A stretch of DNA of 64,000 nt from Crotophaga sulcirostris (Eukaryota > Chordata > Aves > Cuculiformes > Crotophagidae): NCBI GenBank assembly GCA_013397455.1, contig VYZB01000035.1:2839729-2903728 (forward strand), in the 5' to 3' direction. The notes beneath the pieces are model-generated. The model was not told the origin of the DNA. It saw only the letters and a list, made by a program, of their open reading frames with translations, and ran no database searches. A program made the translations under genes and the position numbers. Within the stretch, counting starts at the first letter, position 1. Each line of letters opens with the position of its first letter. Positions 36,001 to 48,570 of this stretch are shown piece by piece.

Positions 36001-39000
36001 CTTAATTATAAAGTTCATTTCTAATTTTGCTACAGACATCTGCATAGGTTGTCCTCATCTGCCTACAGACTTTAAAGTGTTATATATTTTATGGAGAAAC
36101 ATGAGAAGCAAGAGAATTATAGTCAGTTCATATAGCCCAGAGGAGAAATCGCATGGAAATTTTATTTAGGGACCATCCATACTCTTTGCATATGGTGCCA
36201 GATAGATTTGATTGATGCTGACAGCGATTAAATTGTGTGGTTAAGGGATTATGTATAGTAAGAAGCTTCTTATCTTTCTCCTTGTACACTTCATTACATC
36301 AAATATATATATATATAAATACATGTATGTTTATTTATATGTGTGTGTGTGTATACATATCAGAACAATTTAAAGAAAAGACATGCAAGGGGAAATAAAG
36401 CAGAAAGCTTACAAGGTGAGCAGAGACCATCCATCTGTATGGATCTCATGGTACGTACAGCCAGGAGCCTGGCTCTTCTCGACACTTATAGCAAGGCTGA
36501 CACAGCTACCATGCACTCACCATACCTGACCTTCAGCAGCTATCTCTGTGTTTTGTTAAACCATGAATACAGATTTCCAGCAAAGTGATCATAACTAAAC
36601 TACACTGTTATTAAAGTTAACTGATCTAGAAAATTTCTCCCTCAGTGACAGAACAGGGCATTTCTGTCCCCTGGCACTCTCTCTGGAGCGTGCTGAGCCG
36701 TGCCGTGCCACTAGCCCATGCTGACCACCTCCTTTGACACGGGGGACACCTCTGTAAAAGTAATGGCTTGGGCAAGCTGTGCCTCCCCCACAGACAGGAA
36801 AACAGTCTGGAAGGCACAGAGCAGGTATGATGGGAAGGGTGAGAATCCTCACTGTGGCATTTGATGTGATGATGTGATTCAACATAGCAATGGAGTGGTG
36901 CTTCGTTTTCAGCTTGTTTACTGCTACGGCGAGTAATGGGATCAAAACCAATCACTTTTAGGGCAAAGTCTGACTGTATGCTTGGTGACTATCTGGGATA
37001 GCAAAGGGCTGAATGGAAAATGTGTGATGTCTCTTCTAGCTGTAGTCCTGAGTTCCCATACAACAAGCCATAATTATGCATTTGTAATTCATATCGTTTT
37101 CCATCTAAATGCATTTTGTCCTTTTTAAGTACACAGACATATAAAAGTGTCATTTTTAATGGAATAATTTTTTACTATTGCAGTAATGGGATACTTAATA
37201 TTGCTGTAGCTGAGAGTAGAGAGATCATAGTTATTTTTTTAACTGTATTTATTTTGTACATTGGGCAGCATTTTGTGCCTTTCAATTTTATTCTTTTCAT
37301 TATAGTGTCAATTAGTTCCTACTGTATTATGAATCTTTCATGGGAAAAATAAGAAGAGACCTGGAAACCAACCTGTAGTTAGGGAAACAGGAAATAAGAC
37401 TTCAAAATATTAATGCTTAACAATGCATTTTAGTTCTTTTAGTTTATTGTATTTTATGGTCCTTTTCAATTTTGCCAAACATTTTATAATTCTGAAAGTA
37501 TGCTTAGTGTACGCAGATGCTCTATAAGCTTTTTTACAAAACTGGGCGAGTAATGATACCTCAGTTCTGAGCTGACTTCCATTTTTATTTTGAGGTTATG
37601 TTTTAAAGACAGAATTCTGTTTTTAACAGGCATGAGTGATACTCGTATAAAATAATTCTCATTTGCAGTATCATTCAGAGACCTTCGTTCTGTCTCAGTG
37701 CCCAGAGACTTTAAATAGATCTTGTTATGTTTTGCTCTTCCATGTTATTTCATCAGGTGGGCAGCAAGAAGGTTGGACTGCTAAACAGCTGCATGATAGA
37801 GTTGCTGTCTTTGACATCTAAGTATGCTGCACCAAACTAGCTGATATAATTTTTGGGGGAAAAAATAATACCAAGAAACAGTAATTACATTTGGGCCCTG
37901 AGAAGTAATTCTAATAGAATATGATTAAATTTTCTTTTCCATTGCTGCAATCGAAAAGTTCTTTCTTCATATGAAAGCAATATTGACACTTGTACAAATT
38001 TCCATGAATTTTTATTACTCTTTTTAATCTGATGAACCAATTTACTTTTAAGCTTTGCTTACTTTACCGACAGATGATGTGGTTTGCCTTTGTAAAATAG
38101 ATTACAAATCAGGTAAAACTTCATGTATGCATGTAATTTTTTAGGAATTACTGTTTAGGAAAAGGAAATGTTTTGAGAGTTTCAGACAAAATTGTAGAAA
38201 TTTGTATTAGGATATATAAAGATAGGTTTAGGGATTGAGCTACAATGAAGCCCTGACATTTTAATGCACACTGTATTCAGGCATTACCAAAGCAAAATTT
38301 CCATTAGTTGAGTGTGACCTGTTATTCAGACTTGAATCCAACATGGTTCATAAGAAATTTGCTGCAGTATGAAAATTAAATTTAACAACTTTGTGGAGGA
38401 ACTTTACAGAGAATAGGCAATTGTTCTGCAGTGAAAATGAAGCATCCTGCCAAAGCAGCACGTTTTCTTCAGATGATGCAAGATCAGAACAACTTGAAGA
38501 AAAGCCTAACAATTACTTGAATGATAAGTAGCAATAGAGAAATGAGAAGTGCAGGCAAGATGAAAAAGCATTTAAATGCAGTGTAGTTAAAATACAGAAA
38601 TCATTGGTATTACTAAAACAGCTTTAAAATACTGTCCATAAGGAAGAAAAGTTGACATCCAAATACAGTCTATTTTCTTGGCTGGGGAAAAAGAGAGAAA
38701 CAAACTTCAGTTACCTAAATAATATGGGTTAATCCATGAGGGATTTGTCTTAAAATCAAAAGGTGCCAAACCATCAAACATTTTAATCCTGTGGAAATAG
38801 AAAGGATAAATTTAACCAGAGCTTTGTGATAAAGCCTTAGTGATTATATGACACATTACTGGAGTTTTTAAATGCGATTTCAAATTAGATATCTTGGGCT
38901 TTTACAAGCTGTCTATGTTCTATTGCATGTTTTGGTCTTGTCCTTGCACACAGTGTCCGTGATCTCCAATTTTTTTAAGACCTGTCTGGCACTACATATG

Positions 39001-42000
39001 CTAATCAACTTCCTAAGGGAATATAATTTGTCTTTTTTATTGTTTATAAAATCTTTCTTTTCCTGTTTTAATCTTATCTTTGCACTTATTTTCATTTATT
39101 TACATGGAGCAAGTGCAAGGAAGTAGATTAGACCCAACATTTTATATTAGTTTTGAGTCTCCGTTTGCCAATTTGTGCACTTGAATGAAGGTTCAGGTAC
39201 AAAAATTCAACTGAATTTGGAAAAGTGTGGATAAAAACAGGATAACTAGGACTGGATGCCTCCAATCTGGATGCCTCCTCTACAGGGCATAGCTCTACCC
39301 ACATAGCTCTACCCACTATATCCAGTTGTAGTATGCCATCATATTAGATTAAAGACAGGGAAATCTTACTTGAATACTGCGAAGCACACAGATAGGACCA
39401 CATAGTACACAGTGTAGAAAACTACCATGCATATTAACAGGTTCACCAGAACAACCTGCAAAAGGGAAAAAGAGTGTAAAACCTAATGACAGGTTTACAT
39501 TAAATACATAATTGTTAGAAAATAATTCCGGATTTCTATCAATCATTCTATGAAAGAAAATATTTTAGAAAACAAAGTATTTAGACATATTTTTTGCTGT
39601 TGCTGATAACATAAAAGTTGTTAAAGGTTCTTTGGTACATTTCAGCTCCTAATGTGTGGTTCTAATGCATAGTTCTTTGTTTTTATCATATATTATTGTA
39701 TACCAACTATTTATTGCATTTATAAGTATTCAGAGAATGAGAAGCACATTTCTTGACAGTTATTACACGGGAGACCTTGAGAGTTTAAAATCATCCAGAT
39801 GCTTAAGTAGTTTTTAACATAGTTTTAGCCTAGTTTTTAGCATAAAAGAAATACCATCTTTGTAAGCATGTTGAAACAAATAAAATGTATAAAATTGTAA
39901 AGCAGTAACTGCTGAGTTTCCCAGCCTCTAGAAAATGTCACTGTAGTGCTTACTTCTAAAGGTAAGGATGTAGACACCTTAAATTAGCAATGAGGCATAT
40001 CTGTCAAATATTTTTCAAAGTTCAGGTTTTTTGTGGATTAATTCTAAATAAATTCCAAGTCCAAATTGAAAAAATACCCCTAAAAATATGAATTTCATAA
40101 AGTAACCACTCTCTTAAGATCAAATACTGAGTCTTTCAGAAAAGAGAAACACTATATAGAGAGTTATACAAAGAGTGCATATTTTCTAAGATACCTTGGT
40201 ATCATTACCTTGCTAATTTCTGTTTTTCTGTTATGATATAATGTCATTCTAGATGTTTAGATTGACTTTTATTTTTTTAAAGGGAAATATGGGACATCAG
40301 GACTAGACATCTCTATGCATCAAACTTGAGCAACTGCTTTGGCGATATTGCGTGATTGCTTAACATGAAAATCAAAATGTATACTACAGTCAGCAGAGTA
40401 GTCAGTAAAATCAGAGGGGTTTTTTTCCAGAGACCCCAGATTGACTTGTATTTCTTCACTCAACCTAGTGCTTTATCATGTCATATTTCTCTTTTCCTCA
40501 TTCTTAACTTCATTGTATCTTCCCTCTTTCAACTCCTGACTCTTTCTTTTCTGTTTCATTCTCCTCTCTGCCTATCCCCTCCATCCTAGATCTTCTACCC
40601 TTTACTTCCCTCAAAAAAATATAGACAGAATGTAGTCATGAAAAAGACAGTGAAGTGCCACAAGTTTCATATTGTTTGTCTTTAATATTGTGTTACGTGA
40701 TGCTTTACAATGGAATGATCTGTGGCAGGTTTTTGCTATTAAAGCATTCCAGTTTCTGTTTTAGGAGTAGACTATTGTATAAATTCTTAGTCTGGATACA
40801 ACACATGTAATGAGCTAAGAATTTTCTTCCCATTCCTCCAGTTTGGCTATCAAATATTTGTAACTAGCAATGTGTGTTTACCTGAGTCCTCTGGTAAGAT
40901 CTCTATAAATCTCCGAAGTATGATACCTTATGCAATAATGATCCAAATGGAACATAATTAGTACAGTGACTCCATTATTAAGGACACGAAAATATGGGCC
41001 TTAAGCCTGCACGTATTTTTGTGCCCGGCAAGATCCCATGCTGAACTTCCCCTGAGATCAATGGAATCGAGCTGACAAGTGAGTTTGGAAGTTTTGATGT
41101 TTTACAGGACTTCTTGTCTATGTTGATCAAAAATAACTTTAAAATGGAAAAATGAAGACTAATATAATGAAATATTCCAAATACAGGTATTCATTCAGGA
41201 GTAAATCCATGAAGTGGCCCTGTGGAAATGGAAGCAGAAAAAATACAGAGAACTGGATGTAATTTTTCTGTGTATCAGCATGGCAAGCAGAGAGCATGTA
41301 CTGCACATCATAAAGAATTATTTCAGTGCAAAAGAAGCTAGTTTATCTCTTTGAATGGTGACACCATATTCATAATGAGAATGAATTTTATAAAAAAAAG
41401 GCAACAACCAACAAAGGAATAGGAATCAATTCTGAGGAAAAGTTAAAGGAGTTACGTGTGTGTAGGTTGGTTGCAGAAATAATAATAGCATATTCATATC
41501 TAAAAAGGAAGAGGAATTATTTGGAGAACAACTAAGACTAAAGGAATGAAACCAAACCCCAAATGTATAAAATACTGTGAAGTTTCAAAAATAATTTCCA
41601 TTTTGCAAAGTCTGAAAAAGACTTGCTCATTTTATTTAGTTGGTTTTATTCAAGAATTTTTATCAGAACTAGTCATTGAGTGCCCTTATCATTGCTGTGA
41701 ATTTTGAGGATAGAGTTGGATAATGTTCTTGACAAGTTCTCCAAAATTAATGAACAAAGGAAAGAAAACAAAATATATAGAATATTTTTCTAAGTCCTCA
41801 TTTCTAAGTTAAACTTAGTTGTCAGGTAAGATTGCAGTGGAAAATGTAAAACATAGGCCATAAACTCTAAAGAACAATTTTCATTTTGCTTTAGTTTGCT
41901 ATATCCTCGTAAAAAGAGCCCTTGTTCAAAGAAGCAGTGACTCTGAGAAGAGTTGCAGATGAGCTTTAGCTCATACTAGCTCATTTTTATGAGCTTCTTT

Positions 42001-43989
42001 TGCAATATTGTGACACTAAACAAGCCATTAAGGCTTTGGGGTTTAAGGTGGAAGAATATGACTAGAAACAAGGTTTGTCTCTAAAGGCAGCACTAGGAAG
42101 TAGCATCCAATTTGGTGCCAGCAATTTTTAAAGTAAGTGAAGAAATTCAGAAGGTGAAGAGAAGAGCTACAAAAGGGAGCTGATGGCTAGAAATATTTGG
42201 GTTGGTTTTTTTTTTTTCATTAGGACTACAGCCCTAAAGAGGTCAATCTGTTTAGCTCTGAGATCTGATTTGATTATGATGGATAAGTACCTTCACAGGC
42301 AGAAAATACCAAGTACTTAAGGGCTCTTTAATCTATTCAGAAAAGCCACAAGAAGTAAACAGCTGCAAGTTATAGCTAGACAAATTTGAAAGATGCATGA
42401 AGGGCATTTTTAACTGGAAAGGCAATTAGCCAATGGAACAAACTGCCTTTGGAAAGAACAGATCCTTCAGAGCAAAACCAGATGCCTCTCTGGATGACTC
42501 TTTACTCATACATCTCTTACATTCACTGCTGGCCTGGTTGTGTGGTAGATAACATATTTACAGAACCATCTGACAACCATAGAAGTGTGAATACTGTGAA
42601 TTTTGCAAACTGCTATTATTTATGTTGCTAAATATTGTAAAGTGCTAAATATTGAATAGTGCATCTATCTCCCACAAAGAGAGAGAGAGATCAAGGAGTT
42701 TTAGTTTCTAATGCAACAGGAAAGAAATCTGTACAAATATATTTGTCAATAAGTAAATGTCCAGGACAGCCTTACTGTTTTCTTCTTTCTTCTTTCCCTA
42801 TGTCAAAAGAAAGTCAAGCAAAAACTGAGAAGGATTAATTTTTTCAGTCATCTTGGTCTGAGGGCTTTCTTATTTCCATTGTTCTTAGTCTTATTCTAAA
42901 TGAAAATGGATCAAATAACCCATTTGATCCATTCTTTTCCACAGCGTACCCCATGGTCACTGTAATGTTAATTGACTACAAAGTCACGTGCAGCACTGGA
43001 AGTTTAATCTTTTGCACCTTTTTGGTGGGAATCATTTTCATGCCATTGCTATAAACAGATGCACGTCATGCAATTTTGCTTTATCTGCTGCCCCTCCTCT
43101 AGAAACTATCTTCTTGAAGCTTCATCCACTCTATATGTAGATTTATGCTATAATAAAAGTGATGAGACAGGACTGACGTGAAAATCACAGAGCTGAAGGA
43201 TGGCTGTGAGCTGATGACCTGTTGACCTCTATTTACAGTAGGTGAATTCCTAGTCTCTCATGAAGTCAGTGACAAACATTCATCAGCATCAAATGCCCAG
43301 GATTTTTCTCTTTGTGCCCAGAATACTCTTAGTTCCTGTCGTAGGGATGTAGTCATGTATTAGGTATAGCATGCTTTGCTCAGTAAGTAAGCCAAGGAAA
43401 TGCATGCAGCTCAGTGCTAAGAATATATTCTTAAAACAACATGAAAATGAAAACCAGTTTTATCATATTCTACTTCACTTTTTCTTTGAACTTTCCACTG
43501 AAATTTAAACTTAGATATTTTTAAAACCTCAGAATACATTTTATTTTCCAACTATTTTTTTCCTTTCTAATCCCTCGAATATTTCAAAGTGAAAAATACA
43601 AGTTAAAAACCACAGAGCCATTTGTTATATGTTAGAACAACTTAAAGGAAGAATTCTAGGAATATGCTGGTGTCACTAAATGTAGGATTTTATCAGACAT
43701 TTTCAAGAATTATATCTCTCAACTGAAATACATCACATATTTTAAAATCCTTTTTATAAGATATACTTTGCAGTACTTACAACCAGCACTATAGTGAAAG
43801 GTATCCTTTATTGTTTTGTTTTTTAGGAAGAAAACATTGAAGAACCCTCTTGCAGTAAGAATGAAAGCAACTGCTTTTTTCAAGACGCAGTAGCTGTCCA
43901 ATTCTCTAAATACTATCCAATGACATACAACACTATATAAACTCAATGCCCTTTACCTTGGTTTCAGCAGTTTTGACCTTGAGAGCCAT
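32938..43989 (-). CDS. TMEM244: TMEM244, transmembrane protein 244 (six coding exons, complete)
   Basis: A multi-pass membrane protein of unknown biochemical function. Coding exons, in transcript order, are 43989-43957, 39455-39370, 38788-38715, 35861-35736, 33951-33907 and 33032-32938. Joined, they give 459 nt: ATG, 152 residues and TGA, with all five junction phases compatible and no internal stop. Hydrophobic stretches lie at about residues 12-39, 65-85, 93-108 and 119-140. Family blocks seen are LAPFDFKTNPSW at 47-58 and VVEEWVWDYA at 84-93, both as I remember them from human TMEM244. Human TMEM244, as I recall it, is 128 residues and stops just past the exon 5 boundary; this model adds an exon coding a fourth hydrophobic segment. 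The start was chosen because ATGG follows GTGTCC in a fair Kozak context and the first residues (MALKV) match the family. The gene lies downstream, on the same strand, from no visible neighbour; the ARHGAP18-like CpG island is about 10 kb further downstream. Confidence 0.93.
33907..33951 (-). CDS. TMEM244: TMEM244 coding exon 5
   Basis: A 45-nt exon with acceptor CCTCTCTTTGCAG and donor TAG|gtataa. It codes MSEFPLMLHWWLAL (residues 108-121) with split codons 107 (V) and 122 (G). The EFPL..HWW..LG pattern matches the human C-terminal region as I remember it. Confidence 0.92.
35736..35861 (-). CDS. TMEM244: TMEM244 coding exon 4 (second and third membrane segments)
   Basis: The acceptor is TTTTCATTTACAG and the donor is TCG|gtaagt. 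At 126 nt it is the longest exon and codes residues 66-106 with split codons at both ends. It holds membrane segment 2, the acidic-aromatic VVEEWVWDYA turn, and membrane segment 3. The arrangement matches the family residue for residue through the turn. Confidence 0.93.
36303..36352. repeat. AT / GT microsatellite in TMEM244 intron 3
   Basis: An (AT)7 run, an interrupted TATGTTTATTTAT spacer, then (TG)6. A simple-sequence repeat with no sign of function. Confidence 0.85.
38715..38788 (-). CDS. TMEM244: TMEM244 coding exon 3 (first loop)
   Basis: The acceptor is CTATTTCCACAG and the donor is TAG|gtaact. It completes codon 40 (K) and codes 41-64 plus one base of codon 65. It contains LAPFDFKTNPSW, the most recognisable TMEM244 block, in the hydrophilic loop between the first two membrane segments. 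Confidence 0.93.
39244..39316. repeat. Two adjacent short duplications in TMEM244 intron 2
   Basis: CTGGATGCCTCC is repeated with a 4-base spacer, and ACATAGCTCTACCC-type sequence is repeated directly after it. It lies about 55 bases from exon 2's donor side and does not touch coding sequence. Confidence 0.75.
39370..39455 (-). CDS. TMEM244: TMEM244 coding exon 2 (first membrane segment)
   Basis: The acceptor is a strong pyrimidine tract ending TTTTGCAG and the donor is CAA|gtaaga. The exon enters in phase 0 and codes residues 12-39 plus two bases of codon 40. The translation is almost entirely hydrophobic and includes FYTVYYV, a block shared with the human protein as I remember it, so this is the first transmembrane helix. 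Confidence 0.92.
41190..41560 (+). mobile_element. Old LINE fragment in TMEM244 intron 1
   Basis: GAGGAAAAGTTAAAGGAGTT followed by TAGCATATTCATATCTAAAA resembles the 'KLKEL...AVFKYLK' stretch near the end of CR1-like reverse transcriptases. It duplicates the region found in the next fragment, so it is a separate insertion. Its limits are poorly defined. Confidence 0.4.
42140..42500 (+). mobile_element. Old CR1/L3-type LINE 3' end in TMEM244 intron 1
   Basis: Shows in order AGGTCAATCTGTTTAGCTCT, GATGGATAAGTACCTTCACA, GGGCTCTTTAATCTATTCAG, AGCTAGACAAATTTGAAAGA and GCCAATGGAACAAACTGCCT, the typical end of the reverse transcriptase frame of ancient CR1-like LINEs. It is antisense to TMEM244. A T-run at about 42206-42218 interrupts it. 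Confidence 0.7.
43957..43989 (-). CDS. TMEM244: TMEM244 coding exon 1
   Basis: Codes residues 1-11 (MALKVKTAETK), then a donor AAG|gtaaag; the junction is phase 0. The ATG sits in GTGTCCATGG. About 80 bases upstream on the transcript is a T-run followed by AG (44070-44071), which could be an acceptor for a non-coding 5' exon, but the pattern is weak. The 5' end of the transcript is not located. Confidence 0.88.
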
Positions 43990-46900
43990 GGACACATGAT
44001 GAGTGAAAGGAAGTGCTGTTGCTATATTCCGTATGCCAATATCAGCAGGAAGAAGCAGCTGTTTTTTACCTAAAAAAAAATGCTTATAGGTGAGTATAGG
44101 ACACAGTGAGGCGAACTGATTGGATTAAACTGAATTGAGACAGAAGCCATCTGTGAGCTAACCATAAGCTGCTGAAGAGGAATGAGAAAATCCTACTTGC
44201 TCATTTAATGGTCATACTTCCGCAGCTACAGTCAGCCAAAATATATCTATAACATAACTTGGCTACTTGGAAACAACATTAATAATGTTAATTTCTACCT
44301 TCTATTTGCTTTATGAACATTCATTTGATCACAGTTCCTTGGGGTTGTTATACCTTCCTACTTTTAATTAGTTTTACAATTTCTAACATTAATTCTATTG
44401 ACTGTAATTGTGGAGTGGTACATTCTTCACAATGTTCTTTGCTAACATTTTTCTTCTGACTATTACTTTATTACATCAAGTATAATCCACATTAAATTAT
44501 GTATAATTAGGTTAAGAAATGCCAGACTTCTATTATGACTCTTCTTTTCCTGAACCGTATTTTGTTCCTTCAGTAGGATGAAATTTACTGTGCCGTAGAG
44601 CAGATCTAACTTCTACTGAGCAGTCCCTTAATGGTTCAGATTTGACTTTTTAGAGACACATTTTTATTCAGTACAGTGTGTTATTTGGGAAAAAGAGATC
44701 ATAAAAGGGAATGCTTCTAAAACTGAACAAATAATAATTCTTTTTTCTTTTTCACTATCACTAACTTACATGCAAGTTTCATTAGGGGGTTTTGTGCCTT
44801 AGTAATAATACAAAATAAACGTTATATGCTTTAAAATATAGTCTACACTCAGCAAACAAGAGCTTTTGCTCATGAATTCGATAGCTCCAGATTGTGAATG
44901 CTGTCAGTGAAATTACTTGTAGTATTGTGTTAAATTCCTTCCTGTGCAAAATGCCACCACAAAAATCTGCACATCGGTTAAGTTCTATTTTGAGGGCTGA
45001 AGAGATATCAAAGGAATAGACTGAAACAAAATTAAAAACCAAAATTAATTGGCTTAAATAGTTGCTGTAGTCACAAAGAGCAAATTAATGAAGAAATATT
45101 GGCATTAGTAATCAGAAAGTATTTGAAAAGGAACAAAAGGTTTCATTCAAAGAGCATCCTATCTACCACAAAGTATCAGCTGAAACCAGCCATGACCCAA
45201 AAATAATTCACGTATATTTTTGCAGTAATTCTAAATAGCAAGATAATTGACAGAGTAATAGACTGTGTTAATCTAAGACCATTACTAAACATAACAAGAG
45301 TTTACATTTACTGACTGACTCCTTCACAGAGTCAATCTAACCAGTCAAAGATTGAAGACAGAACCAAAGTCATCAGGTTTGACTGAAATGTAATGGAAGC
45401 TATAGGCATAGATTTGTTGAGGAGACTAAGAGGTTGCTCCCATTCCTATTGCAGAGTTGAAAACTTTAAATACTCTAAGAAAAATGATAATATTTCTGTT
45501 GCATCCTTGGTTCAAGTTTGGAAGCATCAGAATCGTGGTAAACGAATGAACAGGAGCAAATCAAAATTATGAGTGGCAGCACCTGTGTAGGACACAAAAT
45601 TCTGACTGAATCACTCAATAGTGACTATTAATGGAAGAGATATTGTGTTGCTGTTAGCAAAATGCCGAGAGAGTGGAATAATCACTTTTTGTATTTCTTA
45701 TTTTCAAATTATTTTTTACTGGGTCAGCTATAGGAAACATGACAAATCCTATTCAGCAGAGAGACACAGAAGACAAATGTTAATAGAGGGTAAAATAAAC
45801 TATCTATTTTGGGTTCAACTAGCCCTATTTTCAAATACAGACTATTTTCTGAAGCATTACACTACAGATTTTTATTAAGGCTATGAGGGAAAATATTACT
45901 CCATTACTTTTGAATGCCTGGAGTTTTTGTTGGTTTGCCTTACAGAAACACCCAATACCCTCACATGCTTAAAAATAGTTAATAAATACAGTTATTTGGC
46001 ATTTGGCTGTACCCATGTACTTTCTTTGTAGCGATATGTAATGGACAAGATTTAAGAGACAGTGACAAAAGCGTAAGTGCAGACAATTGCAGAATGGAGG
46101 ATAATTAAAGACATCTTTTGAAAGTGAAATTAAGGATACTTCTATAGGGCATTATCTCTTTTAAGAAACTGATAATGGCACTTAATACTATCCAGGCAAT
46201 ACCTAGTTTCTATCTGCTACCTGACTCAAATAAAAAGAAGAAAATTTTTATAAAAGCTTCCTGATGAGTCTGCTGCCTAAGCTTATTACTTACGGGGTTT
46301 TTTTTTTAGAATGTTCCCATTTAAGCCCACACTCTATGGTGCAGTTGAATGGCATTGCAAAAATAATTAAACACAATTTGAAAGACTGTATCATAGAGAA
46401 ATATTACATGAATATGTCTCATGGAAGTAAACAGGTGATTTGTGTTGCTGTTATGCTGGTTGTTCACTCTGCAGCACGCTGTTCCTTAAAAAGTAGAGCT
46501 AGACCAAGAATCACATTTCTGGGGTGATTCCAAAACCCGGAAAAAGTCTTAAAGTCAGGGAAATTACTAAACTCCAAGGTATGTTGTTTCATTATCCTGG
46601 AATCTTCAAGAAAACACAAAGATCAACCAAATGTATGCTTCTAGGTTGTATAGTGAGAAATTCTTAATTAACTGAAGGATGATGACATCAAAACATGTGT
46701 ACTCTGTCTCCATCTGCTGATAGGGAGGAACTATACTTAGGTTGTGTACAAGGATAGACGAGCTTGGTAAAATAGTTTCCACTATTTTTGTTCTTCTACT
46801 GTAGTGACTGGAAAACTCTGTAAATGCAATGAAAGGAATTTGATGAAAATTTTAAGAGAAAAAAACTCTACAACTAATTGACTTATAATGCATTACAATT

Positions 46901-47224
46901 TTAGCAAATATAACTTAATCGTATCCTATGAAAGACAACCCATACAGTTTGGTGTTGATCATACATGCATTATACAGCCTTAATATGGCAGCTTGGCATT
47001 CATATGGAAGGATTTAGAATTGTGTGAGGTCTAGGTTCTCCTTCCATGAAGATTAAAGCAATTAGGCCCTTTCTTCTGTAACTATGGTTGCAAATGGGTA
47101 AATTTTGAGGAATGGGAAAGCTGCGAATTAAGTGGAAGCATGAATATGCTTTGAATGTATCAGTCTATTATTGGTTCCCAAATTTGCTGGTTTGCTTTAA
47201 ACAAGGTCCTCATTCCTCATAATA

Positions 47225-47262
47225 ATATATAAAAGATCTTTCATATAAAAGATCTTTCAGTA
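47225..47262. repeat. Short tandem duplication
   Basis: ATATAAAAGATCTTTC appears twice in a row. A local slippage duplication in otherwise plain AT-rich DNA. Confidence 0.75.
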
Positions 47263-48007
47263 TAATTGATTAAATAAGAGGTGGATTTTAGGGACTTTCA
47301 GCTCCTGAAAAGTTGTCTTCTTGAATTTCAGTGTAAAAGCTATCGTACTCTAAAATGATCATAGCACTAAAAGAATTCAACTCAAAAAATTGGTATAATT
47401 CTTTCTGATTTGCAAACTGCAAATGAACCAGATTAATTTAGAGATAATTAACTCCAATGAGCTACTTGTATCTAAGGAGCTGGCTCAATTAATAGCAAAA
47501 ATAGTAAACAACATCTTTTGTTTTGTTAACTGACACTGTTGGCTTTGTGAACAAGTTCAATATAAAGCTTGAAAGTACTGGCAAAGGAACCAATTTAGTA
47601 GGCTTTATTTATTCAAACTAGAAATTAATTTTATTGTTTGTGAATGGTGTGGGATTGATAGAACTGAAAATGAAGTCTTCTGTTTATCCAGAAAAGCTAT
47701 AACACAATTGCAGCAATGTAAACTTTCCACCCTGGCCTCATTGTATGTCTAAGAACCAAGTTTAATTGTCTGTATTTAAAAAAAAATCAATATTTGGCCT
47801 TTCTGCTGAGAAGCTTAATGTGCTGGTTACCACAAGCCTACATTTTGAAGATATTCTGGCATCTTCACTAGCGTTAGTGGGAATTTTTGATAAGCACAGT
47901 GAAGCAATGAAAAAAACTCTCTTTAGGACTAGACCAACAAAAATTGAGGAGTGGGCTGCAAAATTGCTGCTACTCTTAGGCGAAAATATATTGTGCTGGA
48001 TCAAACT

Positions 48008-48570
48008 GTCTACAAGAGGCAAGGCTGCTACAGCTCCATGCCTTCAGGTCCAAACAGCAGCAAGGCTGAAGATGTATTCCCAGTAAGCGCACACACACAG
48101 AGCATACACGTGCATCACATATATGCATTTATTTACACATACACCACACAGGTCACAGCCAGGCATGCAAAGTACTCATGCAAACACAGACAACACCAAT
48201 AGCCTCCGTCTGTTCCCCTCTCTGGCTGAATAGGCAGGAGACCCACTAGTGAGAATATATATTTATACACAGGGACAAGGTAGGTCCCTCCAGCTACTGG
48301 GCACTCAGTAGGACTGGTAGCTGGCCCCTGGATCCTGGCCACCCCCCATTGCTGAGACGTAGGTATATGAGCCTCTGTGGCTGCAGACCCACTCCAGGTG
48401 CTGCTCCAGACTCTCTCTCTCACACAAACACACCTTTCCACACTTGTTCTTCCACAAATCACTTAAGTCGCTCCTTTTCCAGCCCTTGGTTCCTTCCTTA
48501 AACCCATAATAGTATTTATTGATCTCAAAAACCCTCTTCCCCCGCATCCCATAATGTGTCCCACACATCT
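48008..48570 (-). mobile_element. LTR-like block (probable degenerate endogenous retroviral LTR)
   Basis: GC-richer than its surroundings. On the minus strand it has TATAAATA at 48267-48260 and AATAAA at 48133-48128, about 130 bases later, followed by a GT-rich stretch, as in an LTR U3-R-U5. The minus-strand open frame of 87 codons at 48305-48568 lies in the presumed U3. I found no matching target duplication, so the ends are guesses. Moderately GC-rich sequence to about 48905 may belong to the same element. Confidence 0.42.

Larger units (their letters stand above)
33952..38714 (-). other. TMEM244 introns 3 and 4
   Basis: Non-coding DNA between exons 3, 4 and 5 (exon 4 at 35736-35861 lies inside this span). 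It contains an AT/GT microsatellite at 36303-36352. Open frames of about 110 codons at 34278-34616 and 36595-36951 resemble no family I know and sit inside these introns, so I treat them as chance. Confidence 0.6.
39456..43956 (-). other. TMEM244 intron 1 with old LINE relics
   Basis: A 4.5-kb intron between coding exons 1 and 2. It holds two decayed CR1/L3-type LINE 3' fragments (about 41190-41560 and 42140-42500), described separately. The rest is AT-rich and I see no coding exon in it. Confidence 0.7.

Noticed and set aside
36595..36955. Two overlapping minus-strand frames of 109 and 118 codons
   Set aside because: They lie in TMEM244 intron 3. Two different frames open over the same bases suggest chance.
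46690..46730. CTCF-like or E-box/GATA-like motif (CATCTGCTGATAGG)
   Set aside because: Two or more mismatches to the CTCF core and non-standard spacing for an E-box/GATA pair.
47766..48086. Plus-strand frame of 106 codons
   Set aside because: No family recognised; an antisense frame is also open and the 3' part runs into the LTR-like block. Not called as a gene.
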